Below, in pieces: positions 52,568-62,373 of a stretch of DNA of 64,000 nt; within the stretch, counting starts at the first letter, position 1; every line of letters starts with the position of its first letter. Below the pieces are notes generated by a model. The model was given only the letters and a program-made list of their open reading frames with translations, searched no databases and was not told the DNA's origin. A program made the translations under genes and the position numbers. Source of the DNA: Bacteroidales bacterium (GTDB taxonomy: Bacteria; Bacteroidota; Bacteroidia; Bacteroidales; JAIOZK01); contig JAIOZK010000016.1 in the NCBI GenBank assembly GCA_021740625.1, positions 27,862 to 91,861 on the forward strand, written 5' to 3'.

Positions 52568-53380
52568 ATGGGAAAAATAATTGCAATTGCCAATCAAAAG
52601 GGCGGTGTGGGGAAAACAACCACAGCGATCAATCTCGGGGCAAGTACGGCAGTGCTCGACCTCAAAACACTGATTATTGATGCCGACCCGCAAGCCAATG
52701 CAACCGCCGGCGTTGGCTTTGATCCGAAAAACATAAAGACCAGCATTTATGAATGTATTGTTGATGATATTAACGCAGAAGATATCATCCTGAACACCAA
52801 AACGCCCAATCTCGATATTCTCCCCGCTCACATTGATCTGGTAGGGGCTGAAATAGAGATCATCAATTTACCCAACCGTGAAAAAATGATGCGCAAGGTG
52901 ACAAGTAAACTGAAAGATAAATATGACTTTATCATCATCGATTGCTCTCCCTCACTGGGGCTGATCACTGTAAATGCCCTCACAGCGGCCGATTCCGTTA
53001 TCGTGCCCGTTCAATGCGAATATTTTGCACTTGAAGGTCTTGGCAAATTGCTGAATACAATCAAGATCGTGCAGTCGAGGTTAAATGAAAACCTTGACAT
53101 CGAGGGTATTTTGCTTACCATGTTTGATTCGCGCTTACGACTTTCCAAGCAGGTGGTGGATGAGGTAAAAACCCATTTCCAGCAAATGGTGTTCAAAACG
53201 CTCATCAACAGAAATACCAGGCTGAGCGAAGCTCCCAGCTTTGGAGAAACGATTATCATGCATGATGCAAATAGCACAGGAGCCATCAACTATTTGAATC
53301 TCGCAAGGGAAATATTACAAAAAAACGGTTTGACGCAATTAGACGAATCTGAAAAACAAATAAACATTTCGAATGACTAA
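52568..53380 (+). CDS. parA: Chromosome partitioning ATPase ParA (Soj)
   Basis: ParA forms ATP-dependent gradients on the nucleoid that move ParB-parS complexes. The 270-residue protein has the deviant Walker A KGGVGKTT at 11-18, Walker A' DADPQANAT, and the Walker B region IIDCSPSLG. It lacks the N-terminal DNA-binding domain of plasmid ParAs, as in chromosomal Soj. It overlaps parB by 8 bp. Confidence 0.96.
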   Translation: MGKIIAIANQKGGVGKTTTAINLGASTAVLDLKTLIIDADPQANATAGVGFDPKNIKTSIYECIVDDINAEDIILNTKTPNLDILPAHIDLVGAEIEIINLPNREKMMRKVTSKLKDKYDFIIIDCSPSLGLITVNALTAADSVIVPVQCEYFALEGLGKLLNTIKIVQSRLNENLDIEGILLTMFDSRLRLSKQVVDEVKTHFQQMVFKTLINRNTRLSEAPSFGETIIMHDANSTGAINYLNLAREILQKNGLTQLDESEKQINISND

Positions 53381-54260
53381 CAAAAAAAAGGCATTGGGAA
53401 AAGGTCTTGCAGCCATACTGGCCAGCCCGGATACGGATATTACATCCAAAGACATATCTGGCAATTATGTGGTCGGCGCCATCGCCAATATTAAACTGGA
53501 TCAAATTGATGCCAACCCCTTTCAACCCAGGAACGATTTTGATGAAGAAAGCCTGCAGGAACTTGCCGACAGTATTGCAGAACAGGGGATCATACAACCC
53601 ATTACGGTTAGGAAGCTGGGATATGAAAAATACCAGTTGATCTCGGGTGAAAGGCGCCTGAAAGCATCCAAAATGGCCGGCATGGAAGAAATGCCAGCCT
53701 ATATCAGGGTTGCCAATGATGAACAGATGCTCGAAATGGCCCTGGTGGAAAACATTCACCGCGAAAACCTGAATGCCATAGAAATTGCCATCAGCTACCA
53801 GCGACTGATAGAAGAATGCAAGCTTACCCACGAAAAACTCAGCGAAAGGGTGGGTAAAAACAGAACCACCGTCACCAATTATCTCCGCTTGCTGAAACTT
53901 TCTCCCGAAGTACAACTGGCACTTCGAAATGACCAAATCAGCATGGGGCATGCACGTTCATTGATTAACCTGAGCGATCAGGAAGCACAAACCGAAGCGC
54001 TGGACATCATCCTCAAAGAAGAACTTTCTGTTAGAGAAACCGAAAACCTTGTACGAAGTTTTAAAAAACCTGAGAAAAAAGAGAAAAAGTCAACCCAACC
54101 GCCTTCCCTGCCCGAAAAATTCACAAAGGCAGAAAACAAACTCAACAAAATGCTGGAGGCAAAGGTTAGCATAAACAGGAGTAATAAAGGAAATGGAAAG
54201 ATCGTTATCTCCTTCGATTCGGATGATGATTTCGACAGAATCCTTGAACAACTCAAATAA
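53373..54260 (+). CDS. parB: Chromosome partitioning CTPase ParB (Spo0J)
   Basis: ParB binds parS sites and spreads as a CTP-dependent clamp. The 295-residue protein has the CTP-binding motifs GERRLKASKMAG and ENIHRENLN, then the helix-turn-helix (GKNRTTVTNYLRLLKL) and a C-terminal dimer part. The start MTNKKKALGKGLAAILA is typical of ParB, where it contacts ParA. I did not find a convincing parS in the window. Confidence 0.96.
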   Translation: MTNKKKALGKGLAAILASPDTDITSKDISGNYVVGAIANIKLDQIDANPFQPRNDFDEESLQELADSIAEQGIIQPITVRKLGYEKYQLISGERRLKASKMAGMEEMPAYIRVANDEQMLEMALVENIHRENLNAIEIAISYQRLIEECKLTHEKLSERVGKNRTTVTNYLRLLKLSPEVQLALRNDQISMGHARSLINLSDQEAQTEALDIILKEELSVRETENLVRSFKKPEKKEKKSTQPPSLPEKFTKAENKLNKMLEAKVSINRSNKGNGKIVISFDSDDDFDRILEQLK

Positions 54261-54262
54261 AC

Positions 54263-54889
54263 ATGCAGTACAAACCTGCTTTCAAAGTATTTCTGCAAAT
54301 GATGTCCGGCAAATGCCTGGCAGGAACCCTGATTTTTATTTTTTTTGTGCTGAGTAGCTTACAACTATCAGCACAACAAAAAGACAGCATTCCAAATAAA
54401 ATTACCGAATCAGCAGATACTGCGACATACAAACACTCTCCCCAGAAAGCCACACTCTACAGCATGGTCCTGCCCGGCCTGGGTCAGGCCTATAATAAAA
54501 AATACTGGAAAATTCCTGTGGTTTATGCCGGTTTTGGTGTGCTGGGATATTTTGCAATCATGAACGGAAATGAATACAGGAAATACCGGCAGGCATACGA
54601 TTATGTTACACAAGGGGACCAAAGCATCCCGATCGACAATGAATATGTTGATAAATATGCACCGGAACAACTGGCCCAGGGGAGGGATTACTACAGGCGT
54701 AACCTGGAATTCACATACATTCTCACAGGTTTTTGGTACATCCTCAATGTGGTGGATGCAGCCGTGGATGCGCACCTCTACAATTACAGCATTGACGATG
54801 ACCTGGGAATCAGACTGAAACCCGTTGCAGATTATGCCAACCTGGGCAGTGGCTTTCATCCAGGAATTACACTCAACTTCAGATTTTAA
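54263..54889 (+). CDS. DUF5683 membrane protein
   Basis: The 208-residue protein has a signal-type N-terminal segment (LIFIFFVLSSLQLSAQ), then KATLYSMVLPGLGQAYNKKYWKIP, the family hallmark, with two membrane helices on either side of the NGNEYRKYR segment. Many Bacteroidota have it next to parA-parB. Function unknown. It begins 2 bp after parB, so it is co-transcribed. Confidence 0.86.
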   Translation: MQYKPAFKVFLQMMSGKCLAGTLIFIFFVLSSLQLSAQQKDSIPNKITESADTATYKHSPQKATLYSMVLPGLGQAYNKKYWKIPVVYAGFGVLGYFAIMNGNEYRKYRQAYDYVTQGDQSIPIDNEYVDKYAPEQLAQGRDYYRRNLEFTYILTGFWYILNVVDAAVDAHLYNYSIDDDLGIRLKPVADYANLGSGFHPGITLNFRF

Positions 54890-54942
54890 TAAACATTAAG
54901 GATTTACATCCTGCTTTTTGGGCCATAGTGCCGGACAATTAT

Positions 54943-54950
54943 TAAATTTG
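54943..54950 (+). promoter_or_regulatory. Promoter -7 element for the YCF48-like gene
   Basis: TAAATTTG, a perfect TAnnTTTG match, 24 bp before the ATG at 54975. It argues against the in-frame ATG at 54918. Confidence 0.55.
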
Positions 54951-54974
54951 CGGCTCATTACAAAATGCAGGATT

Positions 54975-56234
54975 ATGAAAAAATCATCCCTGATCATCGT
55001 ATTCAAATTACTGTTTGTATTTTCTTTGTATGCACAGTCCTTTGTGGCCGATTCGGCCTGGAATCAGCAAACACCCGACTCTACCGATAATTTTCATTCG
55101 GTCTTTTTTACGGATTCCCTGCGGGGCTGGATTGCCGGAGAAGCTGGAATTCAGGCAAGTGTTGATGGAGGTTCCAACTGGCAATTCATCAAAGGCTCGA
55201 TCGATAGCAACCAGCGAATCCTGGATTTTTATACGATTGACGCCCGGAATATGTGGATGATTGTTGAAGAGGATACATTGGGCAATCTCAGTAAACGGGA
55301 CAATAAAGTCTATCATATGTACCATTCCTCCGATTCAGCAGCAAGCTGGCAAAAACAATATACATCCTCCGATACTTACTTCAAGGGAAGCTTCTTCCTG
55401 AACGACACCCTTGGCTGGATGTTCGGCAGCGCCTATTCCATCCTCAAAACTTCCGATGGCGGATCGAACTGGATCATTGTATATACCGATACGCTCACCG
55501 GTTTCATTAAGGATTGCTATTTCCTGGATGAACTCAGGGGATTTGCTGTCGGGGATAATTCCACCTTCTTGAAAACTGAAGATGGCGGTATGAGCTGGTC
55601 GAAGGACACAGCTTTGCCGGCTTATGCCTCATTGAATACCGTTTTTCCTGTAAATGATGAGATCATCTGGACTGCAGGAAGCCTGGGCAGAATATTTTTC
55701 AGCGTGGATGGTGGCAATACATGGACTCTGAAACAACTGGAGATAGCTGATGATGTTTTCGACCTCTATTTCAAGAACAACAAAACTGGCTGGGCCGCTT
55801 CTGCCAATGGCAAACTGCATTACACCACAACGGGTGATACAACATGGAATACAAGTGAATACGGTTCAGAAAACCTCTATGATATCTTCTTCCTGGATGA
55901 AGATATTGGCTGGATCACCGGAAGCAAGGGCATGATCCTGAAAACCACTGACGGTGGTGGTGAAGTAAATATCGAAGAAACCCAAGCTGTTTTTTTATCA
56001 AAGCCTCCTTTTCCAAATCCTGTAAGGGACAAACTCCGGTTGCAGTTCGAAAATCCGGAAGAAACCGCACGGCTGCGACTGATCGACCTGGCAGGCAAAA
56101 GCCTGAAAACCGAAATCCTTGAACAGGGAATGCGCGAAATTGTCCTCGATGTGCAGGATCTCCCGGCAGGTTTTTATTTTCTGCAGATATCCGACAAAGA
56201 AAAGGCACGCACTTTCAAAATCCTGAAAAAATAA
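54975..56234 (+). CDS. YCF48/BNR beta-propeller protein with T9SS sorting domain
   Basis: The 419-residue protein has a signal peptide (LIIVFKLLFVFSLYAQ), then repeated propeller blades of the YCF48 type, each with T-x-D-G-G-x-x-W (SVDGGSNW, SDGGSNW, EDGGMSW, VDGGNTW, TTDGGG) and a following G-W-A or G-F-A. A T9SS C-terminal domain (PFPNPVRDKLRL ... GFYFLQI) ends it. It is probably a surface-exposed protein with an unknown partner. Confidence 0.9.
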   Translation: MKKSSLIIVFKLLFVFSLYAQSFVADSAWNQQTPDSTDNFHSVFFTDSLRGWIAGEAGIQASVDGGSNWQFIKGSIDSNQRILDFYTIDARNMWMIVEEDTLGNLSKRDNKVYHMYHSSDSAASWQKQYTSSDTYFKGSFFLNDTLGWMFGSAYSILKTSDGGSNWIIVYTDTLTGFIKDCYFLDELRGFAVGDNSTFLKTEDGGMSWSKDTALPAYASLNTVFPVNDEIIWTAGSLGRIFFSVDGGNTWTLKQLEIADDVFDLYFKNNKTGWAASANGKLHYTTTGDTTWNTSEYGSENLYDIFFLDEDIGWITGSKGMILKTTDGGGEVNIEETQAVFLSKPPFPNPVRDKLRLQFENPEETARLRLIDLAGKSLKTEILEQGMREIVLDVQDLPAGFYFLQISDKEKARTFKILKK

Positions 56235-56349
56235 TCTGGCACATATTCTATTGTTTTATCATCTCCTGGTATTAATTTTGAGTTTTCATTTTGTTAAATG
56301 AAGCTACGAATTGATTAATTCCTTAGGTTTGTTATAAGTACTGAAAAAT

Positions 56350-57486
56350 ATGAAGGTGTCAAGTTATCCCTTTCCGGTCAGATTGTTGATTTTTTTACTC
56401 AACATGCTGCTGTTGTTCACAGCCATCATTGTTGCCAGGGATTATCTATACCCCATTGTACTGGGTATGTTGTTTGCTTACCTGCTTTTCCCCATCGCCA
56501 ACTGGCTCGAAAAAAATCATTTCCCCAGGATACTGGCCAACCTGGTCAGCATCATCTTCGGGATCATTGTGATCGCCTCAGCACTCGTTTTTATCTATAA
56601 CCAGATCGAAATCCTTTTGCAGGATTTACCCCAGATCAAAAAACAGGCTTCCCAAAACATCGGGGGCATTGTGTCTTCTGTCAATGACTACCTGGGACTG
56701 GATGAACGAGAGATCAGGAACCTTCTGAGCCAGCGGGTGAACCATTTATTCGACAGCAGCAGCGATTTTATCAACAATGTTTTCTCCGCTACCACCGGCA
56801 CACTGGTGAAGGCCGGTTTGCTTCCGGTATATGTATTTTTATTCCTCTATTATAGGACCAAGATCGCATACTTTATTTTAAAAGTAGTTCCTGAAAAAGA
56901 CAAAAAATTAACCATCGATATACTCAGGGAAATTGCCGATGTCACAAAAAAATACATGGGTGGTGTTTTTATCGTGGTGCTGATCCTTTGCATATTAAAC
57001 TCCACAGGCTTGTATATCATCGGGATCAAATATGCACTGATACTGGGCATCATTTCGGCATTGTTCAATTTCATCCCTTATTTCGGGACTTTGCTCGGGG
57101 GACTTGTTCCCCTGGTATTCTCCTTCCTGGTAATGCCTTCACCCATTTACCCCCTCAGGGTGATCTTTTTGTTCATCATCATTCAGTTCCTGGAGAACAA
57201 CATTTTAACGCCCAACATTACCGGGGGTGCTGTGAAGATCAATCCCATGGTGACTATTTTTGGTGTGGTCGCCGGTGCCCTTGTATGGGGATTGCCCGGG
57301 ATGTTTGCCATCATCCCAATCCTCGGGATGGTCAAGATCATTACCTCACATCTTGAAGATGGAAAATCATATGCCTTCCTGCTGGGGACGGGAGGTACCA
57401 GCAAACATGCCATCAACAGGAAAAATCTGATGAGCGTTTTCAAAAGCCTGGGTTTTAAAAATCACGAAAAGAACGAAAACATTTGA
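56350..57486 (+). CDS. AI-2E family transporter (TqsA/PerM-like)
   Basis: A 378-residue inner-membrane protein with about eight helices, two near the N-terminus, an intervening coiled region (about 85-165), and later the family motif FIPYFGTLLGG and NILTPNITGG. The family includes putative exporters of autoinducer-2 and Na+/H+ antiporters, so the substrate here is unknown. The C-terminal tail is soluble and basic. Confidence 0.88.
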   Translation: MKVSSYPFPVRLLIFLLNMLLLFTAIIVARDYLYPIVLGMLFAYLLFPIANWLEKNHFPRILANLVSIIFGIIVIASALVFIYNQIEILLQDLPQIKKQASQNIGGIVSSVNDYLGLDEREIRNLLSQRVNHLFDSSSDFINNVFSATTGTLVKAGLLPVYVFLFLYYRTKIAYFILKVVPEKDKKLTIDILREIADVTKKYMGGVFIVVLILCILNSTGLYIIGIKYALILGIISALFNFIPYFGTLLGGLVPLVFSFLVMPSPIYPLRVIFLFIIIQFLENNILTPNITGGAVKINPMVTIFGVVAGALVWGLPGMFAIIPILGMVKIITSHLEDGKSYAFLLGTGGTSKHAINRKNLMSVFKSLGFKNHEKNENI

Positions 57487-57550
57487 TTGAAGGCAATTCG
57501 GGAATCAATGAGGCTTAACAATTTTTAACAAGATATTGAGCAGACTTTTG

Positions 57551-57558
57551 TATTTTCG
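57551..57558 (+). promoter_or_regulatory. Promoter -7 element for lepB
   Basis: TATTTTCG, one mismatch to TAnnTTTG, 30 bp before the ATG at 57589. A TTG start at 57568 would leave no leader. Confidence 0.45.
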
Positions 57559-57588
57559 CCCTTAATTTTGAGCACTAAAACAATTAAC

Positions 57589-59103
57589 ATGCTTTTATTG
57601 ATTATTCTCATTCCGCTTTCGCTTACCCTGCCTACGATATTTGCAGCAAAAGTTTTTGAAAAAGCCGGAGAACCAGCCTGGAAAACACTTATCCCCTTTT
57701 ACAACCTCTGGGTATGGCTCAGGATCATTGACAAACCATGGTGGTGGTATGTTTTTCTAATCATCCCTTTCATCAATGTATTTGTATATATGCTGATGAT
57801 CGTGGAGATGCTGAAAGGTTTCAAAAAATACGGCCTCGGTCAGCAGGCCCTGGCAGTCATTTTTCCCTTCATTTATTTGCCCTATCTGGGCTTCTCCGAC
57901 AAGGAAAAGTTTATCCCGCCATCAGAAAGACCCAAGAGAAAGAAAGGCATTGTCCGTGAATGGGTGGATGCCATTATTTTTGCCGTGATTGCTGCCACCA
58001 TCATCAGGATATTTTTAATAGAAGCATACACCATTCCCACTTCCTCCATGGAAAAATCATTGCTTGTGGGAGATTACCTGTTTGTAAGCAAGATCGCTTA
58101 CGGACCCAAGGTACCCAACACCCCCATTGCCTTCCCCTTTGTGCATCATACCATGCCCATGACGCAAAACACCAAATCGTACCTGGAATGGATCAAGCTT
58201 CCGTATTATCGCTTTCCGGGTCTGTCAAATGTAAAAAGGAATGATGCGGTTGTATTCAATTATCCTGACGGAGATACGGTTTCCCTGAAATTCCAGAGCA
58301 ATGTGAGTTATTATTCACTTGTGCGGGAATATGGCAGGAAGCGGGTTTTGAATGACATGCGAAATTTCGGGGAGATCACGGCACGGCCGGTCGATAAGCG
58401 TGAAAATTACATCAAGCGTTGTATCGGACTTCCGGGAGACACCCTGGAGATCGTCGATCAAACCGTATACATCAATGGAACCCCCAACGACAACCCGGGC
58501 AAAAAGCAATACCACTACATTGTTAAAACTGATGGCACCCCCATCAATCCCCGTGTTTTCGAAAGACTTGGAATTACCGAAAAAAGAATTGGCGGCCAGG
58601 CCGGCGAGTTTATACTCACGCTGACCGAAGAAGCTGCCCGCCAACTGGAAGATTATCCAAACATCAAACTGGTCCAGAAAAGGGTGATCCCCCCTGAGAC
58701 TTATGACAAGAACATTTTCCCGCACGATCCCGCTTACAAATGGAATGCAGACAATTTCGGGCCGCTTTATATTCCGAAAAAAGGCGATACCCTGAAGCTT
58801 ACTACAAAAAACATCCTACTTTATGAGCGTTTGATACATGCCTACGAAGGACATGATCTTGCGGTAAAGGGTGATCAAGTATTCATTGACGGGCAGCCCA
58901 GGGATGAATATGTGGTAGAAATGGATTATTACTGGATGATGGGAGACAACCGGCACAACTCTGCCGACTCCAGGTTCTGGGGCTTCGTACCCGAAGATCA
59001 CATCGTTGGTAAAGCCGTTTTTGTCTGGCTATCCCTTGATCCTGACAAACCACTCTTCGGAGGCAAGATAAGATGGAATAAAATTTTCAGACTTGTAAAA
59101 TAA
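57589..59103 (+). CDS. lepB: Signal peptidase I with N-terminal DUF5684 membrane domain
   Basis: LepB removes signal peptides in the inner membrane. The first 105 residues form a DUF5684-like membrane domain (GEPAWKTLIPFYNLWVWLRI), three helices. The peptidase domain begins at about 122, with a membrane anchor, catalytic S153 in IPTSSMEKS and catalytic K276 in NYIKRCIGLPGD. A long insert (about 285-420) lies between the last family boxes, and the GDNRHNSADSRFWGFVP box is near the end. At 504 residues it is about twice the minimal size. Confidence 0.93.
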   Translation: MLLLIILIPLSLTLPTIFAAKVFEKAGEPAWKTLIPFYNLWVWLRIIDKPWWWYVFLIIPFINVFVYMLMIVEMLKGFKKYGLGQQALAVIFPFIYLPYLGFSDKEKFIPPSERPKRKKGIVREWVDAIIFAVIAATIIRIFLIEAYTIPTSSMEKSLLVGDYLFVSKIAYGPKVPNTPIAFPFVHHTMPMTQNTKSYLEWIKLPYYRFPGLSNVKRNDAVVFNYPDGDTVSLKFQSNVSYYSLVREYGRKRVLNDMRNFGEITARPVDKRENYIKRCIGLPGDTLEIVDQTVYINGTPNDNPGKKQYHYIVKTDGTPINPRVFERLGITEKRIGGQAGEFILTLTEEAARQLEDYPNIKLVQKRVIPPETYDKNIFPHDPAYKWNADNFGPLYIPKKGDTLKLTTKNILLYERLIHAYEGHDLAVKGDQVFIDGQPRDEYVVEMDYYWMMGDNRHNSADSRFWGFVPEDHIVGKAVFVWLSLDPDKPLFGGKIRWNKIFRLVK

Positions 59104-59138
59104 ATCAATCAATTAAAAATCAAAAAGTAAAATTTAAC

Positions 59139-59819
59139 ATGAGAAAATTAATTCGCTTTTTAAGTATCCTAATCATTATATCAATCGCATTCTCAAGCCA
59201 GTCAATGGCGGGCAAGAAGCCATTCCGGGGCATCATCACCTACAAGATATCATATCCCGAATCAGAGTTTGATGCCCAGACCATGAGTATGCTGCCCAAA
59301 GTTGCCATTGTGATGATCAAAGGCGATATGCTTAAAACATCCATTACAACCGGTGCCGGTGAGCAGACAATGATCACCGACGGCAAGAACAAAACCAACA
59401 TCACCCTGATCGATGCCATGGGCCAGAAATTCGCACTCAGAAGCAGTTTCGAAGAAAATGAGGAAGAAATGAACAAGTACGAAACAACTGTAGAAGAAAC
59501 AGGCAAAACGAAAGAAATTGCCGGTTACGACTGCGAAAAGGTGATCATACATTTGAAGAACAAAGAAACGCAAGATGAAAATGATATCACGGTTTATTAT
59601 ACCGATAAATTTGATGTGGGCAACATTTATTCGGATAAGGCCATGTTTGAAAAGATCGACGGGCTGATGCTGCAATACGAATTAAATACACAGGGGATGA
59701 AGATGGTGTTTACCGCCACGGATGTTAAAAAGAAAAAAGTATCAGATGATGAATTCGTAATCCCAGAAGGATACGAAGAAACCACGAGAGAGGAGTTGCA
59801 GAGAAATTTCGGCGGCTGA
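59139..59819 (+). CDS. DUF4412 secreted protein
   Basis: The 226-residue protein has a signal peptide (LIIISIAFSSQSMA) and a DUF4412-type body with KPFRGIITYKISYPE at the start and a beta-rich layout (NKYETTVEETGKTKEIAGYDCEKV). Many related Bacteroidota proteins have this anti-parallel sheet, similar to LolA/LolB folds. Function unknown. A hairpin terminator follows. Confidence 0.85.
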   Translation: MRKLIRFLSILIIISIAFSSQSMAGKKPFRGIITYKISYPESEFDAQTMSMLPKVAIVMIKGDMLKTSITTGAGEQTMITDGKNKTNITLIDAMGQKFALRSSFEENEEEMNKYETTVEETGKTKEIAGYDCEKVIIHLKNKETQDENDITVYYTDKFDVGNIYSDKAMFEKIDGLMLQYELNTQGMKMVFTATDVKKKKVSDDEFVIPEGYEETTREELQRNFGG

Positions 59820-59842
59820 TCATATATTCATAGAAATAACAG

Positions 59843-59876
59843 AGGGTTGTCTTCGTTGTGAGGATAACCCTTTTTA
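59843..59876 (+). terminator. Rho-independent terminator after the DUF4412 gene
   Basis: AGGGTT and AACCCT arms pair around a 17-nt loop and are followed by a run of T (TTTTT). It lies 24 bp after the stop. Confidence 0.65.
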
Positions 59877-59907
59877 TTGAAATCAAACAGATATGATCAT
59901 TATTTTA

Positions 59908-59915
59908 TACTTTTG
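59908..59915 (+). promoter_or_regulatory. Promoter -7 element for ftsK-lolA
   Basis: TACTTTTG, a perfect TAnnTTTG match, 22 bp before the ftsK ATG and just after a terminator. Confidence 0.6.
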
Positions 59916-59937
59916 CTAGACCCTTCAGAATATACAG

Positions 59938-62373
59938 ATGACGAAAAAGGCAAACAAGCTCAAAAGAAACGACAGTCGGGAGAAACGTAAAAAGAAATCC
60001 GCAAAGATCAGTCAAAACAGTGACCGGGAGCGAGCTACAAACAGGATGATCAAATTCAGGAAGATCAGCGGCTTTTTTCTTTTTCTTTTGTCATTTTACC
60101 TGTTGTTTGCTTTTGTTTCTTACTTTTTCACCTGGTGGATTGATTACGACAAAATCGCTGATGCGGCACAGGCTGACCTGAGTGGTAAAGTGGAGATCAA
60201 GAACTGGACTGGCTTCATCGGCGCATACCTCTCCAATATACTCATAAAAAATGGTTTTGGGATATCTTCTTTCTTCTTCGTTTTGATCCTCTTCGTTTCG
60301 GGTTTGAAACTGGCCCTGAACATCCGGCTTTTCTCTATCGGCAGGACCATTATCTATTCTGTAGTTTTTATTCTCTGGCTGTCACTGTTCTTTGGCTTCT
60401 TCTTCCGGGAAACAAGCCTGGCCATCATGGGAGGGGTCTTCGGATACGAAATATCGCAATGGCTCGAGGGAGTTATCGGCTGGGTGGGTACCGTGATCCT
60501 GCTCCTCTTCGTCTTGCTCAGTGTGATCATCATTGCTTTCAACCTTCCCGGTTTCTTTAAAAAAAGAAAAAAAAGGAAGAAAGAAACCGAGGAAGCCGGT
60601 GAAGGTAACAGACCGAAAAGAGATGAGCCCGAAGATAAATACAATACAGTAGAGTTTTCGGTAACCGAAGACGAAGGAATTGATAAAGAGAATGCCGAAC
60701 ATGGGCATGAGTCACTTCAAGATACCGGGGATAATTCAAAAGAACCGAATTCGCAGAAAAATGTGGAAAGTGATATTGAATTAACCATAGAAAAAAGGAA
60801 AGAAGAGGAGCAAACGGGAGAACAAAGTGAACGCAAGGGAATCGATACCGACTTCGATCCCACCCTTGACCTTCCGCATTATAAAAGTCCTGGTTTGAAC
60901 TTGCTGGATGAATACGGAGACGATGAGATCTCTGTAAGAAAGGAAGAGCTAGAGCAAAACAAAAACCGCATCGTAGAGACGCTGGAACACTATGCCATCA
61001 AGATTGAAAAGATCAAAGCCACCATCGGGCCGGCGGTTACCCTGTATGAGATCATTCCGGCGCCCGGCATCAGAATTTCCAAGATCAAGAACCTGGAAGA
61101 TGATATTGCTTTAAGCCTTGCTGCACTTGGAATACGCATCATAGCACCCATACCGGGCAAAGGTACCATTGGCATAGAAGTGCCTAACCAGAATCCCGAG
61201 ATCGTTTCCATGCAATCTATCCTGGGGAGTGAAAGATTTCAGAACACCCCTTTCGAACTGCCCATGGGACTTGGCAAGACCATCTCCAATGAAAGCTATG
61301 TGCTAGATCTAACCAAGCTACCGCACATTCTGATGGCAGGTGCTACCGGGCAGGGTAAATCGGTTGGACTGAATGCCATCATTGCTTCATTGCTTTACAA
61401 AAAGCATCCTGCACAGATCAAATTCGTCATGGTGGATCCCAAAAAGGTGGAACTCACCCTTTTTTCCAAGATCGAAAGGCATTTCCTTGCAAAACTCCCC
61501 GATACCGAAGAAGCCATCATAACCGAAACAAGAAGCGTGGTCAGGACCCTGAATTCCCTCAACATCGAAATGGACAACCGCTATGATCTGCTGAAAGATG
61601 CACAGGTCAGAAACATCAAAGAATACAACAAGAAGTTTATCGACAGGAAACTCAATCCTTTGGAAGGACATCGTTTCCTTCCTTATATCATCCTGGTGAT
61701 CGATGAGTTTGCCGACCTGATCATGACGGCCGGCAAGGAGATTGAAAACCCCCTAACCCGGCTTGCCCAGTTGGCAAGGGCCATCGGCATACATTTGATC
61801 ATTGCTACGCAGCGGCCTTCGGTCAATATCATTACCGGAACCATCAAAGCCAATTTTCCTGCGCGCATTGCCTTTCGGGTGATCTCCAAGATCGATTCCA
61901 GAACCATCCTCGATACAAGCGGTGCCGACCAGTTAATCGGCCGGGGCGATATGCTGATGTCAACAGGCAGCGACTTGATCCGTTTGCAATGTGCCTTCAT
62001 CGATACACATGAAGTGGAAAGAGTGACAGATTACATCGGTTCCCAGCGTGCCTATCCGGAAGCATACAAATTGCCCGAATATGAAGATGATGAAAGCGAA
62101 GGTACACCCGAATATGATCCCAACGAGCGGGATGAACTGTTTGAAGAGGCTGCCAAGATCATCGTGCAGACCCAGCAAGGTTCAACTTCATTGCTCCAGC
62201 GAAAACTCAAACTGGGGTATAACCGGGCAGGCAGGATCATCGACCAGCTTGAAGCTGCTGGCATTGTCGGGCCATTCGAGGGAAGCAAAGCCCGGGAAGT
62301 AAAGGTGGCCAACGAGTTTGCACTGGAACAGTTTTTGAAAGATCTGGACAAAAAAGAAGAAGATATATCATGA
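59938..62373 (+). CDS. ftsK: DNA translocase FtsK
   Basis: FtsK pumps DNA during division and helps resolve chromosome dimers. The 811-residue protein has an N-terminal membrane domain of four to five helices (about 40-205), an acidic linker (about 210-310), and the motor with Walker A GATGQGKS at 468-475 and Walker B ILVIDEFAD. The C-terminal gamma winged helix (KLKLGYNRAGRIIDQLEAAG) recognises KOPS-type sites. It is complete. It overlaps lolA by 4 bp. Confidence 0.96.
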   Translation: MTKKANKLKRNDSREKRKKKSAKISQNSDRERATNRMIKFRKISGFFLFLLSFYLLFAFVSYFFTWWIDYDKIADAAQADLSGKVEIKNWTGFIGAYLSNILIKNGFGISSFFFVLILFVSGLKLALNIRLFSIGRTIIYSVVFILWLSLFFGFFFRETSLAIMGGVFGYEISQWLEGVIGWVGTVILLLFVLLSVIIIAFNLPGFFKKRKKRKKETEEAGEGNRPKRDEPEDKYNTVEFSVTEDEGIDKENAEHGHESLQDTGDNSKEPNSQKNVESDIELTIEKRKEEEQTGEQSERKGIDTDFDPTLDLPHYKSPGLNLLDEYGDDEISVRKEELEQNKNRIVETLEHYAIKIEKIKATIGPAVTLYEIIPAPGIRISKIKNLEDDIALSLAALGIRIIAPIPGKGTIGIEVPNQNPEIVSMQSILGSERFQNTPFELPMGLGKTISNESYVLDLTKLPHILMAGATGQGKSVGLNAIIASLLYKKHPAQIKFVMVDPKKVELTLFSKIERHFLAKLPDTEEAIITETRSVVRTLNSLNIEMDNRYDLLKDAQVRNIKEYNKKFIDRKLNPLEGHRFLPYIILVIDEFADLIMTAGKEIENPLTRLAQLARAIGIHLIIATQRPSVNIITGTIKANFPARIAFRVISKIDSRTILDTSGADQLIGRGDMLMSTGSDLIRLQCAFIDTHEVERVTDYIGSQRAYPEAYKLPEYEDDESEGTPEYDPNERDELFEEAAKIIVQTQQGSTSLLQRKLKLGYNRAGRIIDQLEAAGIVGPFEGSKAREVKVANEFALEQFLKDLDKKEEDIS

